A stretch of DNA of 64,000 nucleotides from G963691885 sp963691885. Lineage in GTDB: Bacteria > Pseudomonadota > Alphaproteobacteria > UBA8366 > Aestuariispiraceae. The stretch's first letter is position 1, and each line of letters begins with the position of its first letter. Where the stretch lies: contig OY829843.1 in assembly GCA_963691885.1 (NCBI GenBank), forward strand, positions 4,588,001-4,652,000. Direction: 5' to 3'. Below the pieces are notes generated by a model. That model did not search any database. It was not told where the DNA came from and saw only the letters and a list, made by a program, of their open reading frames with translations. This document shows, in pieces, positions 16,611 through 25,124 of the stretch. The translations under genes were made by a program, and so were the position numbers.

Positions 16611-17048
16611 ATGGACGAAATTCGTCAATTTATGCCGGGCATGAGAATGGATACACAAGGCGCGTTAACAGCAGGCAACAGATTGTCGAATTTAGGCATC
16701 GCAAACACGATGGTAGAGGCAGACGCCCATCACCTGCCTTTTCCAAACAATAGTTTCGAGCTGATCATCTGCGCCCATCTGTTGGAGCATTTCACCGACC
16801 CTGCGCAACTGCTGCAGGAGTTCAACAGGGTTCTTAAGCCCGGTGGCACCCTGATCCTGTGCCTGACACAACGCTCCCTCCATGGCTTCTGGGTTCATCT
16901 GAAATGGCGCGCTCAGATCCTTCGCTCAACCGAAGTGTTTCAGCTTCTGGCGGGTTCGGGATTTGAGAACGTCAAGAAACTGGAGAGACCCCGACACGGC
17001 ATTTTCCAACGCATGAGCGATGCGTACACGGCAAACAAGAGGTGTTGA
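16611..17048 (+). pseudogene. Class I SAM-dependent methyltransferase, 5'-truncated remnant
   Basis: 145 aa. The part from residue about 30 matches a type 11 methyltransferase: VEADAHHLPFPNNSFELIICAHLLEHFTDP (motif II and following) and LKPGGTLILCL (motif III). The glycine-rich SAM-binding motif I that should lie about 40 residues further upstream is missing. The 26 bp between the SbtA-like stop and this ATG leave no room for it. The protein should not bind SAM normally. It is either a remnant or an unusual short protein; the C-terminus (FQRMSDAYTANKRC) looks intact. Confidence 0.6.
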
Positions 17049-17070
17049 TCGCGTGTTGAGGCGCCGCTGT

Positions 17071-17970
17071 CTAGTTTGTCCCAATCCTGTTCGTCGCACC
17101 GGGATCGAGATAGGTCACAAACCGGGAGGTGAGACCGCCGCGCGGCGTGTTCGGGGGCCAGACGGCATAGATCCCGAGCGGCTCCAAACGCCAATCCGGC
17201 ATTACGGTGACAACTTTCCCCTTTGAAAGATCGTCTGCGGCCAGAAAGCGCGGCAAGCTGCCAATCCCCACACCGGCAAGCACCAATCTGTATAGCGCGA
17301 CCGCATCATCCACCGTTATGCGGGGCGTCACCGATATGCGCGCCCGTTCGCCCGCTTTATTCAAAAATTCAAACTGCCGACCGACACCGCCCAGATGAAC
17401 CAGATGACCGTCCTGAATGTCATCAGGTGTGGCGGGAGGTGCCAGGGTTTCAAGGAATGAGGGGGCCGCAACCAACACCCGTTCCTCTGACGCGATCTTT
17501 CGTGCCTTCAAAGCGCTGTCTTTCAACCACCCCATCCGAATGGCCAGATCGATTCCATCGGCAATGATGTCGCGGCGGATGTCTGAAAAACTGACGTCGA
17601 GATCCACCTTCGGGTAATCTTTACTGAAAGCCGCGATCTGGTCGATCAGCCCGGAATGAGCCAGGACAGCCGGGGCCGTAATCCTGAGGCGACCCGAAGG
17701 TTCTGTCGAACCCGTGCTGATTTCGTCCAGTCCCTGTTCTGCTGATGCCACCATCTTCTGGGCATAAGCAAACAGCTTTTCACCATCCTCGGTCAGAGAC
17801 AGCTTGCGGGTGGACCGATAGAGCAACGCCACGCCCATCTCCGTTTCCAGTTTTGAAATGTGGTGACTGACAACAGACGGGGACAGCGCCAGAGCCTTGG
17901 CCGCGCCCCTGAACGACCCGGTCTCCACCGCCTTTGCGAAAACCGCCAACTGCCTCAACCGCTCTAGCAT
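17071..17970 (-). CDS. LysR-family transcriptional regulator
   Basis: 299 aa. N-terminal HTH (LRQLAVFAKAVETGSFRGAAKALALSPSVVSHHISKLETEMGVALLYRSTRKLSLTEDGEKL) and a C-terminal effector domain (SGRLRITAPAVLAHSGLIDQI, LDVSFSDIRRDIIADGIDLAIRMG). The RIT-type motif is that of the CrgA/AaeR-like branch. It is divergent from the secreted SnoaL-like gene at 18109, its most likely target. The effector is unknown. Confidence 0.92.
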   Translation of the reverse strand: MLERLRQLAVFAKAVETGSFRGAAKALALSPSVVSHHISKLETEMGVALLYRSTRKLSLTEDGEKLFAYAQKMVASAEQGLDEISTGSTEPSGRLRITAPAVLAHSGLIDQIAAFSKDYPKVDLDVSFSDIRRDIIADGIDLAIRMGWLKDSALKARKIASEERVLVAAPSFLETLAPPATPDDIQDGHLVHLGGVGRQFEFLNKAGERARISVTPRITVDDAVALYRLVLAGVGIGSLPRFLAADDLSKGKVVTVMPDWRLEPLGIYAVWPPNTPRGGLTSRFVTYLDPGATNRIGTN

Positions 17971-18108
17971 TATGCAATCTCATCGAACTCTAAAACTTAA
18001 TTAGCCCATATTATCGAATTCAATCCAAATGGCTATCTTCCTAACACACGCCGGGAAGCCAGACGGCTTCTTTGAACTGAAATGAAGTTGAACGGGAGTT
18101 TTTTTGAC

Positions 18109-18594
18109 ATGAAACAGACACTTATTGGACTTGCCACCGCTGCTGCCCTAGTCTTGTCGGCTGTTCCAGCCAGTGCGAACGACGCCATGAGAGCTGTGGT
18201 CGAACCATTTTACACGAAAATCCTGACGCGCGCTTCGGGTGCGGATGTGGCGTCGGTTGCCGAGGCCGTTATTGCGGAAGACTGGCAGAGCATCGGCGAC
18301 TACAGCAGCACGCCAAAGTCACGGGCTGAATTCGTCAAGCAATTGACGGGCTTCGGAAAACTGATCCCTGACATGACCTGGAATATCGAAGAGATGATCT
18401 TCAGTGGTAATCGCGTGATCGTGCGCGGTCGCGCAACCGGAACCCCAAAAGGGCCAATGTTCGGCGTCGACGGCAAAGGCAAAAGCTGGGAAATCATGTC
18501 GATTGATGTCCACACGGTCGAAGATGGAAAGATCACCACCTCCTATCATGTTGAGGACTGGGCAAGTGCCATTCGCCAATTGAAAGGCAGTTGA
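18109..18594 (+). CDS. Secreted SnoaL-like/ester-cyclase-fold protein
   Basis: 161 aa from the ATG at 18109, which sits behind a GGGAG ribosome binding site and opens a clean signal peptide (MKQTLIGLATAAALVLSAVPASA, cleaved before ND). The ATG at 18082 would add nine residues. The mature part (VEPFYTKILTRAS, DWQSIGDYSSTPKSRAEFVKQLTGFGKLIPDMTWNIEEMI, GNRVIVRGRATGTPKGP, SYHVEDWASAIRQL) fits the NTF2/SnoaL fold used by ester cyclases and many proteins without known activity. It is probably periplasmic and controlled by the divergent LysR at 17071-17970. Confidence 0.8.
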   Translation: MKQTLIGLATAAALVLSAVPASANDAMRAVVEPFYTKILTRASGADVASVAEAVIAEDWQSIGDYSSTPKSRAEFVKQLTGFGKLIPDMTWNIEEMIFSGNRVIVRGRATGTPKGPMFGVDGKGKSWEIMSIDVHTVEDGKITTSYHVEDWASAIRQLKGS

Positions 18595-18603
18595 TCCGCA
18601 AGG

Positions 18604-18640
18604 GCCCCGGTTGGAATCCTTCCAATCGGGGTCTTCTTTC
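18604..18640 (+). terminator. Rho-independent terminator after the SnoaL-like gene
   Basis: Stem CCCCGGTTGGA (18605-18615), five-base loop, TCCAATCGGGG (18621-18631) with a single G-T pair, followed by a T-rich stretch. It ends the transcript from 18109. The remaining bases up to 18785 contain nothing recognisable. Confidence 0.8.
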
Positions 18641-18785
18641 CACTACCTTTTGCGATATGGTTTTTCGGCTTTACTGGGAAGCGCCTCCGGAAATCCCCGA
18701 AAGTTCAATCTGCAATCAACAAAGTGGCAGGAATTGTCCTTCTAGGCCTGGCTGGACGCTTGTTACTGACAGAACGATAAATGCG

Positions 18786-19594
18786 TTACAGAGTCGACGG
18801 CGGCACCCTGTCCGCTTTGTTGCGTTGGTCGATCCAAGCTGTCGCGAAATCAAGCAAACCGGCATAATCCGTCAACCGCGCCTCGGCGTTTCCGACTTTC
18901 CCTGTGGTGACCTGACCGGTCTCCTCCAGCGCGTCCCCTGCCGCAGGGAAAATCCGCCCAAGATCATCCGCGACGTCAGGTGCCGTCACCCAGGGTGCGT
19001 CGGGTCCGGTTCCAAGTTTCAAGTTTCGGGTGGTTATGCGTTTGTGCCCCGCCGCCGTTTCAGCCGCGTGAAAAGCGGAACAGCGGTTCCACCCAACCCC
19101 GATCAACAACACCTTCATGCGCGGACGCGTGCCGAGCCGGGCCCAGGGCGTATCAGGACCCGTTGGCCAACCCATTGGGTCATGCGGTGTGGCAAAGTCC
19201 GGCGCGTCGGGCCCAAGCAAGAGAACCGAACTGGTTGGATGCGGACTGCGCACCATCCCCGGCCAGGACCGAAACGCCTCTGGCACTGCACCATTCTGCC
19301 TTGTGTCGGAAAGCATCGGATCGTAGCCGGGGACCTGGCGTCGTATGCTGGCATGTTCCTCCGTCGTGACTGTGAGTTCTTCCAGATCAACGGGATCATA
19401 GGCATCCCGGCTGAATCCGGGCATGCCGATCAGGCCGTCTGGCCCAACGGCCTTCAGCAACCCTTGAATAAGGCCCCGCGGGCCGCCAATCACACGACCG
19501 ACCTGCCCCATTGCCGTATGCACGAACAGGCCGTCACCCGGCATGACCCCAGCGCGCGCAGGTCCGACGCGATATCTTCGTCTCCGATCATCAT
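18786..19594 (-). pseudogene. Aminoglycoside 3-N-acetyltransferase family (AAC(3)/YokD-like), frameshifted near its start
   Basis: From MPGDGLFVHTAMGQVG onward the chain matches the AAC(3) family: GGPRGLIQGLLKAVGPDGLIGMPGFSRDAYDP, VPEAFRSWPGMVRSPHPTSS, HDPMGWPTGPDTPWARL, VLLIGVGWNRCSAFHAAE. Family proteins normally begin with a helix such as MxxxDIASDLRALGVxPGD. Exactly that helix (MMIGDEDIASDLRALG, from ATG at 19594) is present, but in the neighbouring frame. One base is missing in the C run 19547-19550 (G run on the coding strand). With one more G the two parts join as RALGVMPGDG. The family acetylates the 3-amino group of aminoglycosides; chromosomal relatives often have other amine substrates. 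Confidence 0.72.
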
Positions 19595-19640
19595 GGCTCA
19601 CTGTTAGCGCGAAAAACACACTTGGAAAAAGAGAAATCCG

Positions 19641-20576
19641 TCACGCGGCGTCGCTCGACTGAAAGTGCGAACACTCCGTTTTGACAATGCGGCGCAGCCA
19701 TTGGTGGGCAGGATCCTCTGTAAACCTCTCATGCCAAATTTGCGAAACCGTGAAACCGGGGGATTGCACCTCTTTTGGCAATTCCCTGACAATCAAATCC
19801 TCTGTCATGACCTGTCTGGCCAGGGTTTCGGGGACGCTAATAATCAGGTCGGTCGGGGCGATTACCGAACTGATGGTCAAAAAATGGGTCAGGCGTAGAG
19901 CGATCTTTCGACGCAAACCATATTCTTGCAAAACGCCATCAATGCGGCCCCCGCCTCGGCCGGTGATGCTGAGCATCGCATGGGGGGCCGATGCAAAGGC
20001 TTCAAGATCTAGTTCACCTTCTGCGAGCGGGTGGCCGCGTCGCATCAGACAAACCAGATGATCTTGCATCAGGGCCTGGGCGCGAACATTCTCCAACACA
20101 GGACCATCGTTCACGACCCCAAATCCCAAGGATAATCGGCCTGCTGTCATATCCGCAATTCCGTCAGCGGAAAGATTCTCCATCTCTATGCCAATTCTCG
20201 GGGCCAGCTTGAATACTCTGCCCAGGACCTTTGGCATGATCATCTGCGCCAGATAGTCCGGCACCATGATGCGAAACTGATCTTCCGCCTTTACGGGATC
20301 AAAGATGATCGGCTGAAATAGAGCGGAAAGGCGGCCCAACTCTTCCTGAACCGGTCCGCGCAAAGACTCGGCCCTGGGCGTCAGGACCATGCCCCTGCCC
20401 GATCGGACAAGCAACGGATCCTTCATCAGATGCTGAAGCCGGTTGAGGGCCCTGCTCATCGCTGGTTGGGAAAGGTTCACCTGCTCCGCCGCTTTGGTGA
20501 CGCTGACGGTCTCCAGCAATGCGCCAAGCGGCTTAAGCAGGTTCAGGTCTATTCCATGTACATTCACTTGATGCAT
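19641..20576 (-). CDS. LysR-family transcriptional regulator
   Basis: 311 aa from the ATG at 20576; an in-frame ATG at 20648 would run through the divergent promoter. HTH region GIDLNLLKPLGALLETVSVTKAAEQVNLSQPAMSRALNRLQHLMKDPLLVRSGRGMVLTPRAE is of the NodD/LinR-like branch, followed by an effector domain. The neighbouring gene in the opposite direction is an NmrA-like oxidoreductase (20666), the probable target. A palindrome covers this gene's start codon and may mediate autorepression. Confidence 0.9.
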   Translation of the reverse strand: MHQVNVHGIDLNLLKPLGALLETVSVTKAAEQVNLSQPAMSRALNRLQHLMKDPLLVRSGRGMVLTPRAESLRGPVQEELGRLSALFQPIIFDPVKAEDQFRIMVPDYLAQMIMPKVLGRVFKLAPRIGIEMENLSADGIADMTAGRLSLGFGVVNDGPVLENVRAQALMQDHLVCLMRRGHPLAEGELDLEAFASAPHAMLSITGRGGGRIDGVLQEYGLRRKIALRLTHFLTISSVIAPTDLIISVPETLARQVMTEDLIVRELPKEVQSPGFTVSQIWHERFTEDPAHQWLRRIVKTECSHFQSSDAA

Positions 20577-20598
20577 GCATCTTATATAAATCATGCAT
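20571..20598. promoter_or_regulatory. Palindromic operator overlapping a LysR start codon
   Basis: ATGCATG (20571-20577) and CATGCAT (20592-20598) form a 7-bp inverted repeat 14 nt apart, with an AT-rich centre (cttatataaa). The left arm contains the LysR start codon. It lies 68 bp before the divergent NmrA-like start, a suitable place for a regulator acting on both genes. Confidence 0.45.
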
Positions 20599-20665
20599 TG
20601 GAGTAATTCAATTGCTGACCATACCTTTGGATCATCGAAAACAGACATCCAAAGGAGAAGTCATC

Positions 20666-21529
20666 ATGTTTGTAATTTCAGGTGCTACCGGGAACACCGG
20701 TTCCGTCGTTGCAGAAACCCTGCTGGACAAAGGGCAATCAGTTCGCGTGCTTGTCCGAAACGCTGAGAAAGCGGCGGCTTGGGAGGCGAAAGGTGCGGAG
20801 GCCGCAATCGTGGATATCCTGGACACCCATGCCATGGCGAAAGCCCTGGAAGGGGCCAAAGGGGCCTATTTCATGCTGCCACCCGATCTTAACAATGAGC
20901 AGTTTCTGGAAGACAGCATTAAACGCGCAGACGCCATGGTCGAGGCTGCCAAGCTCGCGCGGTTGCCCCACGCCGTCATTCTGTCATCCGTTGGCGCACA
21001 ATATCAGGACCGCGTCGGGCCTATTTCCACCATTGCCCATTTTGAAGCCGCTCTTCTTAAGGCCTCTATTCCGCTCACAGCAGTTCGACCCGGCTATTTC
21101 CTGGAAAACATTCTGGACATGATGCCGGCCGTGATCCACAGCGACGTCTATCCCAGCATGATCCAGCCCCTTGATCACAAGATCGATATGGTCGCGACGC
21201 GGGATATTGGCCTGACACTGGCGCACGCCCTTCTCGATCCGACCGAGACGAGACACCGGGTTATCGAGCTGAAGGGCGCACAGCAATATTCAGCGCAAGA
21301 CATCGCCGCCACGTTAAGCGCGAAACTGGGTCGGGAAATCACCGCCGTGCCTGTTCCACGCGAAGCTTGGGTTCCACAACTGGTGGAGGCCGGACTGTCC
21401 CGACAATCCGCGGAAACCATGGCGGAAATGCACGACAGTATAAACAATGGTCGCATTCAGTTTCTCAACCCGAATGCCCAAAGAAGCCAAATCGATCTTG
21501 AGAGTTTCATTGAGAAGAACGTCGCCTGA
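20666..21529 (+). CDS. NmrA-like NAD(P)-binding atypical SDR protein
   Basis: 287 aa from the ATG at 20666, preceded by AAAGGAG; the ATG at 20612 is less likely. The N-terminal nucleotide-binding motif is FVISGATGNTGSVVAETLL, followed by RVLVRNAEKAAAW. The chain has the features of the NmrA/quinone-oxidoreductase (QOR2/YtfG) group and lacks the classical Tyr-x-x-x-Lys. Such proteins either reduce quinones or sense NADP(H). It is probably regulated by the divergent LysR. Confidence 0.85.
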   Translation: MFVISGATGNTGSVVAETLLDKGQSVRVLVRNAEKAAAWEAKGAEAAIVDILDTHAMAKALEGAKGAYFMLPPDLNNEQFLEDSIKRADAMVEAAKLARLPHAVILSSVGAQYQDRVGPISTIAHFEAALLKASIPLTAVRPGYFLENILDMMPAVIHSDVYPSMIQPLDHKIDMVATRDIGLTLAHALLDPTETRHRVIELKGAQQYSAQDIAATLSAKLGREITAVPVPREAWVPQLVEAGLSRQSAETMAEMHDSINNGRIQFLNPNAQRSQIDLESFIEKNVA

Positions 21530-21541
21530 CCATATCAAAAC

Positions 21542-21579
21542 ACCGCCCCTTTGAGCGTGTTCATAGGGGCGGTCTTTTT
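21542..21579 (+). terminator. Rho-independent terminator after the NmrA-like gene
   Basis: Perfect 9-bp stem ACCGCCCCT (21542-21550) / AGGGGCGGT (21565-21573) with a 14-nt loop and a CTTTTTG tail. It ends the plus-strand transcript just before the convergent LuxR-type gene. Confidence 0.85.
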
Positions 21580-21580
21580 G

Positions 21581-22138
21581 TCAGGCGTGGTCCTTTACCG
21601 GTGCAGCCTCTAACATATCTTCAAAGAACCAGGCCGCCAATTCGTTACGGCTGGATACCCCTGCCTTCCGATAAACGCTGGATGCCTGCTGGCGCACGGT
21701 CTTTTCACGCGTGTCCCGCAGCTCCGCAATTTCCCGGAATGAAAGGCCCTTCAGCATGCCGATGACCACATCCTGTTCGCTGGTCGTCAGATTCCAGGCC
21801 TCAAATTGCTTTTGCATGACGGCACGATACTGACAGGCCAATTCAACTGAATTTGTATCAAACTGGGCAAGTTGTCCCCGCGCCTTGTCCAACTGCCCCC
21901 GCAAATCACCGAGCGCTTTTTGCTGGGCCCTGTATTCGAATAGAAACACGATCAGGATTGCAGCACTCAGTCCGAACCGAAAAAGGTCATCCCCCATGGC
22001 CGCCAGGCTTTCACCGGCCGCGAATTCGTTGATGATTTCCACCGAACTCGTGCCAAAAACGATGAACACAAATACCGCAAACAAGGTTTTCCGATGCGGT
22101 ACCTGCGCGATCGCGTCAAACATAGTGCTGCTTCCCAA
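21581..22138 (-). CDS. Membrane-anchored LuxR-type helix-turn-helix regulator
   Basis: 185 aa. Two transmembrane segments near the N-terminus (KTLFAVFVFIVFGTSSVEII, about 17-36, and FGLSAAILIVFLF, about 55-67), then a probable coiled coil (EYRAQQKALGDLRGQLDKARGQLAQF), then a LuxR C-terminal HTH (LTTSEQDVVIGMLKGLSFREIAELRDTREKTVRQQASSVYRKAGVSSRNELAAWFFEDML). There is no receiver or PAS domain, so the signal would have to come from the membrane part. It is divergent from the multicopper oxidase gene, its probable target. A start at the ATG five codons in is possible. Confidence 0.82.
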   Translation of the reverse strand: MGSSTMFDAIAQVPHRKTLFAVFVFIVFGTSSVEIINEFAAGESLAAMGDDLFRFGLSAAILIVFLFEYRAQQKALGDLRGQLDKARGQLAQFDTNSVELACQYRAVMQKQFEAWNLTTSEQDVVIGMLKGLSFREIAELRDTREKTVRQQASSVYRKAGVSSRNELAAWFFEDMLEAAPVKDHA

Positions 22139-22196
22139 TCCCTTTGTTTCAAGACCAAATCGGCCAATTTGACCGTGTTTTGACCTTATGTCTGAT

Positions 22197-22225
22197 GGAC
22201 AAAATCACCAATCCAGCATTTGTCC
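22197..22225. promoter_or_regulatory. Inverted repeat in the LuxR-type / multicopper oxidase promoter
   Basis: A perfect 7-bp dyad, GGACAAA (22197-22203) and TTTGTCC (22219-22225), separated by 15 nt, lies between the two divergent start codons. It is a candidate binding site for the neighbouring regulator; no copper-responsive CueR-type site was recognised. Confidence 0.4.
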
Positions 22226-22339
22226 GATAGACTGCGTCGCCGAAACCATTCAATCAAGTTGGCAACCCTGTCCGCAATTGTGCCGTATCGTTTTGGCACA
22301 TCTGCAGACAGCAATGTGTTTTTCTGTTGGAGGATTTCA

Positions 22340-23839
22340 ATGACGTTCAGCCTTTCCCGTCGACAGTTTCTGGCCGGTGGTGTCGCGGCCATCGGGGCTG
22401 GTTTGATCAAGCCCGCCCGGTCGAACACCCCTCGCCCGCAATTACCAATCCCTACCCTCGTGGATGGCACAACGGGTGATCCGCTCGACTTAAAGATCAG
22501 AGAAGGGGAATGGTCCTTCCTGCCCGGTGTCAAGACACCGACCCTCGGCCTCAGCCAGGACTACATGGGTCCGACGATCCGCACACGCAAAGGGACCGAA
22601 CTGAACCTCCATTACCAGAACACTCTGGATGTGGGCGTCGCAATTCACGGCCATGGCCTGCATGTCCCCGGCATTGTTGACGGGGGCCCGCAATCCGAAA
22701 TGCCCCCTGGCGAAGAATGGCGCCCGACACTGTCGATCGTTCAGCCCGCTGCCACATGCTGGTATCATTCCCATACCCATGGCATTTCGGGCGAACAGGT
22801 CTATCGAGGTCTCGCTGGCATGATCATCATTGAAGATGATGACAGCGACGACATGAACCTGCCCAATCGCTATGGAGTGGATGACCTGCCCGTCGTTATT
22901 CAGGACCGCACCTTCGACAGGGACGGTCGCCTCGTCTATTCCCTGATGGAAGCGGGTGAAGATGGCTGGTTCGGCGACACGGTCATCATCAACGGTGCCG
23001 TTGAACCCGTTAAATCTGTGCCCGCTGGAAAGGTACGTCTCAGGCTCTTGAATGGTGCGAATGGCCGCTTCTATGTCGTCGGCTTCGCGGATAACCGCAC
23101 CTTCTACAAGATCGGCTGCGACGGTGGTTTGCTAGAAGCGCCACTTGCCATGACGACGATGGAAATGTCGCCGGGCGAGCGTTGTGAGATCATCGTCGAC
23201 ATGTCCGACGGAAAACCTGCCGATCTGCTGACCCTCTTCGAAGATGACGTGGACGAGGAAGGCGAAGGCGCCATCAGCAGCCTGATCGGTTTGCTGGATG
23301 GCGACGAGCCCCCGCCCCGCCCGTCACTGACTTTAACCGTCGACACTCAACTGGTCGCCCATGCAGCCCTGATTTCAGAAAAACTGGCGACAATCGAGCG
23401 TCCGGACGCGAGTGAAATCAAGAATACCCGCGATTTCATGCTGAGCATGGAAGGCGGCGATGGTGGGCATAGTAGTCATAGCGGCCATGGCAGCCATGCC
23501 GAGATGGATATGATGATCAATGGTGCCTCAATGGATATGAATGTGATCAATGAACGCGTCCAGAAGGGCGTTTGGGAACGCTGGCGCATTCGTTCTGACC
23601 AGGGGGAACATCCATTCCATGTCCATGGCTGTTCTTTCCTGATTGAGCAAATGGGTGGTGAAGCAACACCTGCCGATCAGCGCGGCTGGAAAGACACGGT
23701 CGTTATGGATGATGACGACTGGGCCGAGATCGTCGTTCGGTTTGACCATGAGGCAACGGACGAGTTCCCCTATATGTATCACTGCCACATTCTGGAACAT
23801 GAAGATCGCGGCATGATGGGACAATTCACCGTCACATAA
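22340..23839 (+). CDS. Tat-exported multicopper oxidase
   Basis: 499 aa from the ATG at 22340 behind a GGAGG ribosome binding site. It begins with a Tat signal peptide (SRRQFLAGGVAAIGAGLIKPARS). Copper ligands are visible in all four conserved places: HGHGLHVPG, WYHSHTHG, HPFHVHGCSF and YHCHILEHEDRGMMG (the HCH plus the axial Met of type 1 copper). Three cupredoxin domains are implied. A His/Met-rich insert at residues 377-400 (HSSHSGHGSHAEMDMM and on) resembles metal-sensing segments of CueO/CopA-type cuprous oxidases. A periplasmic role in copper or phenol oxidation is likely; the substrate is not determined. Confidence 0.93.
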   Translation: MTFSLSRRQFLAGGVAAIGAGLIKPARSNTPRPQLPIPTLVDGTTGDPLDLKIREGEWSFLPGVKTPTLGLSQDYMGPTIRTRKGTELNLHYQNTLDVGVAIHGHGLHVPGIVDGGPQSEMPPGEEWRPTLSIVQPAATCWYHSHTHGISGEQVYRGLAGMIIIEDDDSDDMNLPNRYGVDDLPVVIQDRTFDRDGRLVYSLMEAGEDGWFGDTVIINGAVEPVKSVPAGKVRLRLLNGANGRFYVVGFADNRTFYKIGCDGGLLEAPLAMTTMEMSPGERCEIIVDMSDGKPADLLTLFEDDVDEEGEGAISSLIGLLDGDEPPPRPSLTLTVDTQLVAHAALISEKLATIERPDASEIKNTRDFMLSMEGGDGGHSSHSGHGSHAEMDMMINGASMDMNVINERVQKGVWERWRIRSDQGEHPFHVHGCSFLIEQMGGEATPADQRGWKDTVVMDDDDWAEIVVRFDHEATDEFPYMYHCHILEHEDRGMMGQFTVT

Positions 23840-23931
23840 CCGCGTCGCAATTGCACGCCCCGACACTTCCTGTAGTCTGAGTTCAGTCCAAACCGGACGT
23901 GAACCAGACTGCAGGGTGTAAGGGGGTGCAA

Positions 23932-25044
23932 ATGGGCTCGGACAAATATGCTATCGCCAGTGGCCAGCGCACCATGATGGCCGTGGTAACGACCGGCAAT
24001 GGCGGTTACGACAAACTGGATTATCGCGAAGTGCCGGTCCCAGAGCCTGGCCCCGGTGAAGTCCTGTTGAAGGTTCTCGCAGCTGGCGTCAACAATACCG
24101 AAATCAACACGCGGCTAGGCTGGTATTCCTCCTCAGTCACCGGCAGCACGGATGATACAACTGACATTCAGGCGGAGAATGCCGAACATAAGGCCGATGG
24201 CGGCTGGAACGAGGCTACCCCCTTCCCCTTCATTCAGGGCACCGATTGTTGTGGCGTGATTGCAAAAACTGACACTGATGGCGACCAGAACCTGATCGGC
24301 GCCCGTGTCCTAGTGCGCTCCTGTATGCGGCCCAACGGCTATGACACGATGGACAATATCTGGATGGCATCCGACTTTGACGGGGCCTTTGCCCAATATG
24401 TGAAAGTACCTGCGGGCGAGGTGTTTCCCGTTGAGTGTGACTGGAGTGATGCTGAACTGGCCACAATCCCCTGTGCATACGGAACAGCCGAGAACATGTT
24501 GCACCGGGCCAATGTCGGGCCCCGGGATCATGTCTTGATCGCGGGTGCGTCCGGGGGCGTCGGGTCAGCGGCGGTTCAACTCGCAAAACGTCGCGGATCA
24601 CGCGTTACCGCGATTTCCAGCAAGGGAAAGATTGATCAGGTCAGAGAAATTGGCGCAGATCTGGTGATTGACCGCAAGGACGGTATCTTGAGTGCATTGG
24701 GTAAAGAGTCTGTGGATGTTGTCGTCGACAATGTGGCCGGCGACAGTTTCCCGGAAATGCTGAAGGTCTTGAAACGCGGTGGCCGCTATACCTCCTCCGG
24801 CGCGATCGCCGGCCCAATCGTCCATCTGGACATGCGGGACATGTATCTGAAGGATATTACCCTGATCGGCACCACCGCCTGGGACGAACCGGTATTTCCA
24901 AATCTGATCGGTTACATCGAACGAGGGGAAATACGCCCCCTCCTGGCCAAGACTTTTCCCTTGTCCGAGATCGCCACAGCCCAGCAAGAATTCATGGAAA
25001 AGACCCATATGGGAAATTTCGTTCTGATTCCTCCAGGTGAATGA
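23932..25044 (+). CDS. Medium-chain dehydrogenase/reductase (quinone-oxidoreductase/alcohol dehydrogenase-like)
   Basis: 370 aa from the ATG at 23932, which has an AGGGGGTG ribosome binding site; a GTG at 23899 is the alternative. N-terminal GroES-like domain (VPVPEPGPGEVLLKVLAAGVNNTEINTRLGWY), Rossmann domain with GASGGVGSAAVQLAKRRG. An insert at about residues 75-100 (TDDTTDIQAENAEHKADGGWNEATPF) is longer than in typical family members. It opens a possible operon with the dioxygenase and racemase genes that follow. Substrate unknown. Confidence 0.88.
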   Translation: MGSDKYAIASGQRTMMAVVTTGNGGYDKLDYREVPVPEPGPGEVLLKVLAAGVNNTEINTRLGWYSSSVTGSTDDTTDIQAENAEHKADGGWNEATPFPFIQGTDCCGVIAKTDTDGDQNLIGARVLVRSCMRPNGYDTMDNIWMASDFDGAFAQYVKVPAGEVFPVECDWSDAELATIPCAYGTAENMLHRANVGPRDHVLIAGASGGVGSAAVQLAKRRGSRVTAISSKGKIDQVREIGADLVIDRKDGILSALGKESVDVVVDNVAGDSFPEMLKVLKRGGRYTSSGAIAGPIVHLDMRDMYLKDITLIGTTAWDEPVFPNLIGYIERGEIRPLLAKTFPLSEIATAQQEFMEKTHMGNFVLIPPGE

Positions 25045-25124
25045 CGGCATCCTCTCTTTTTCTGTCGACGGCCGAGGGAATCCCGGAATAACGTATTTTG
25101 GAAAACACTCTGGAGGGCTGGCCA

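Noticed and set aside
18591..19607. 338-codon plus-strand ORF opposite the AAC(3)-like gene
   Set aside because: The other strand carries clear family motifs, and this frame overlaps a terminator at its start.
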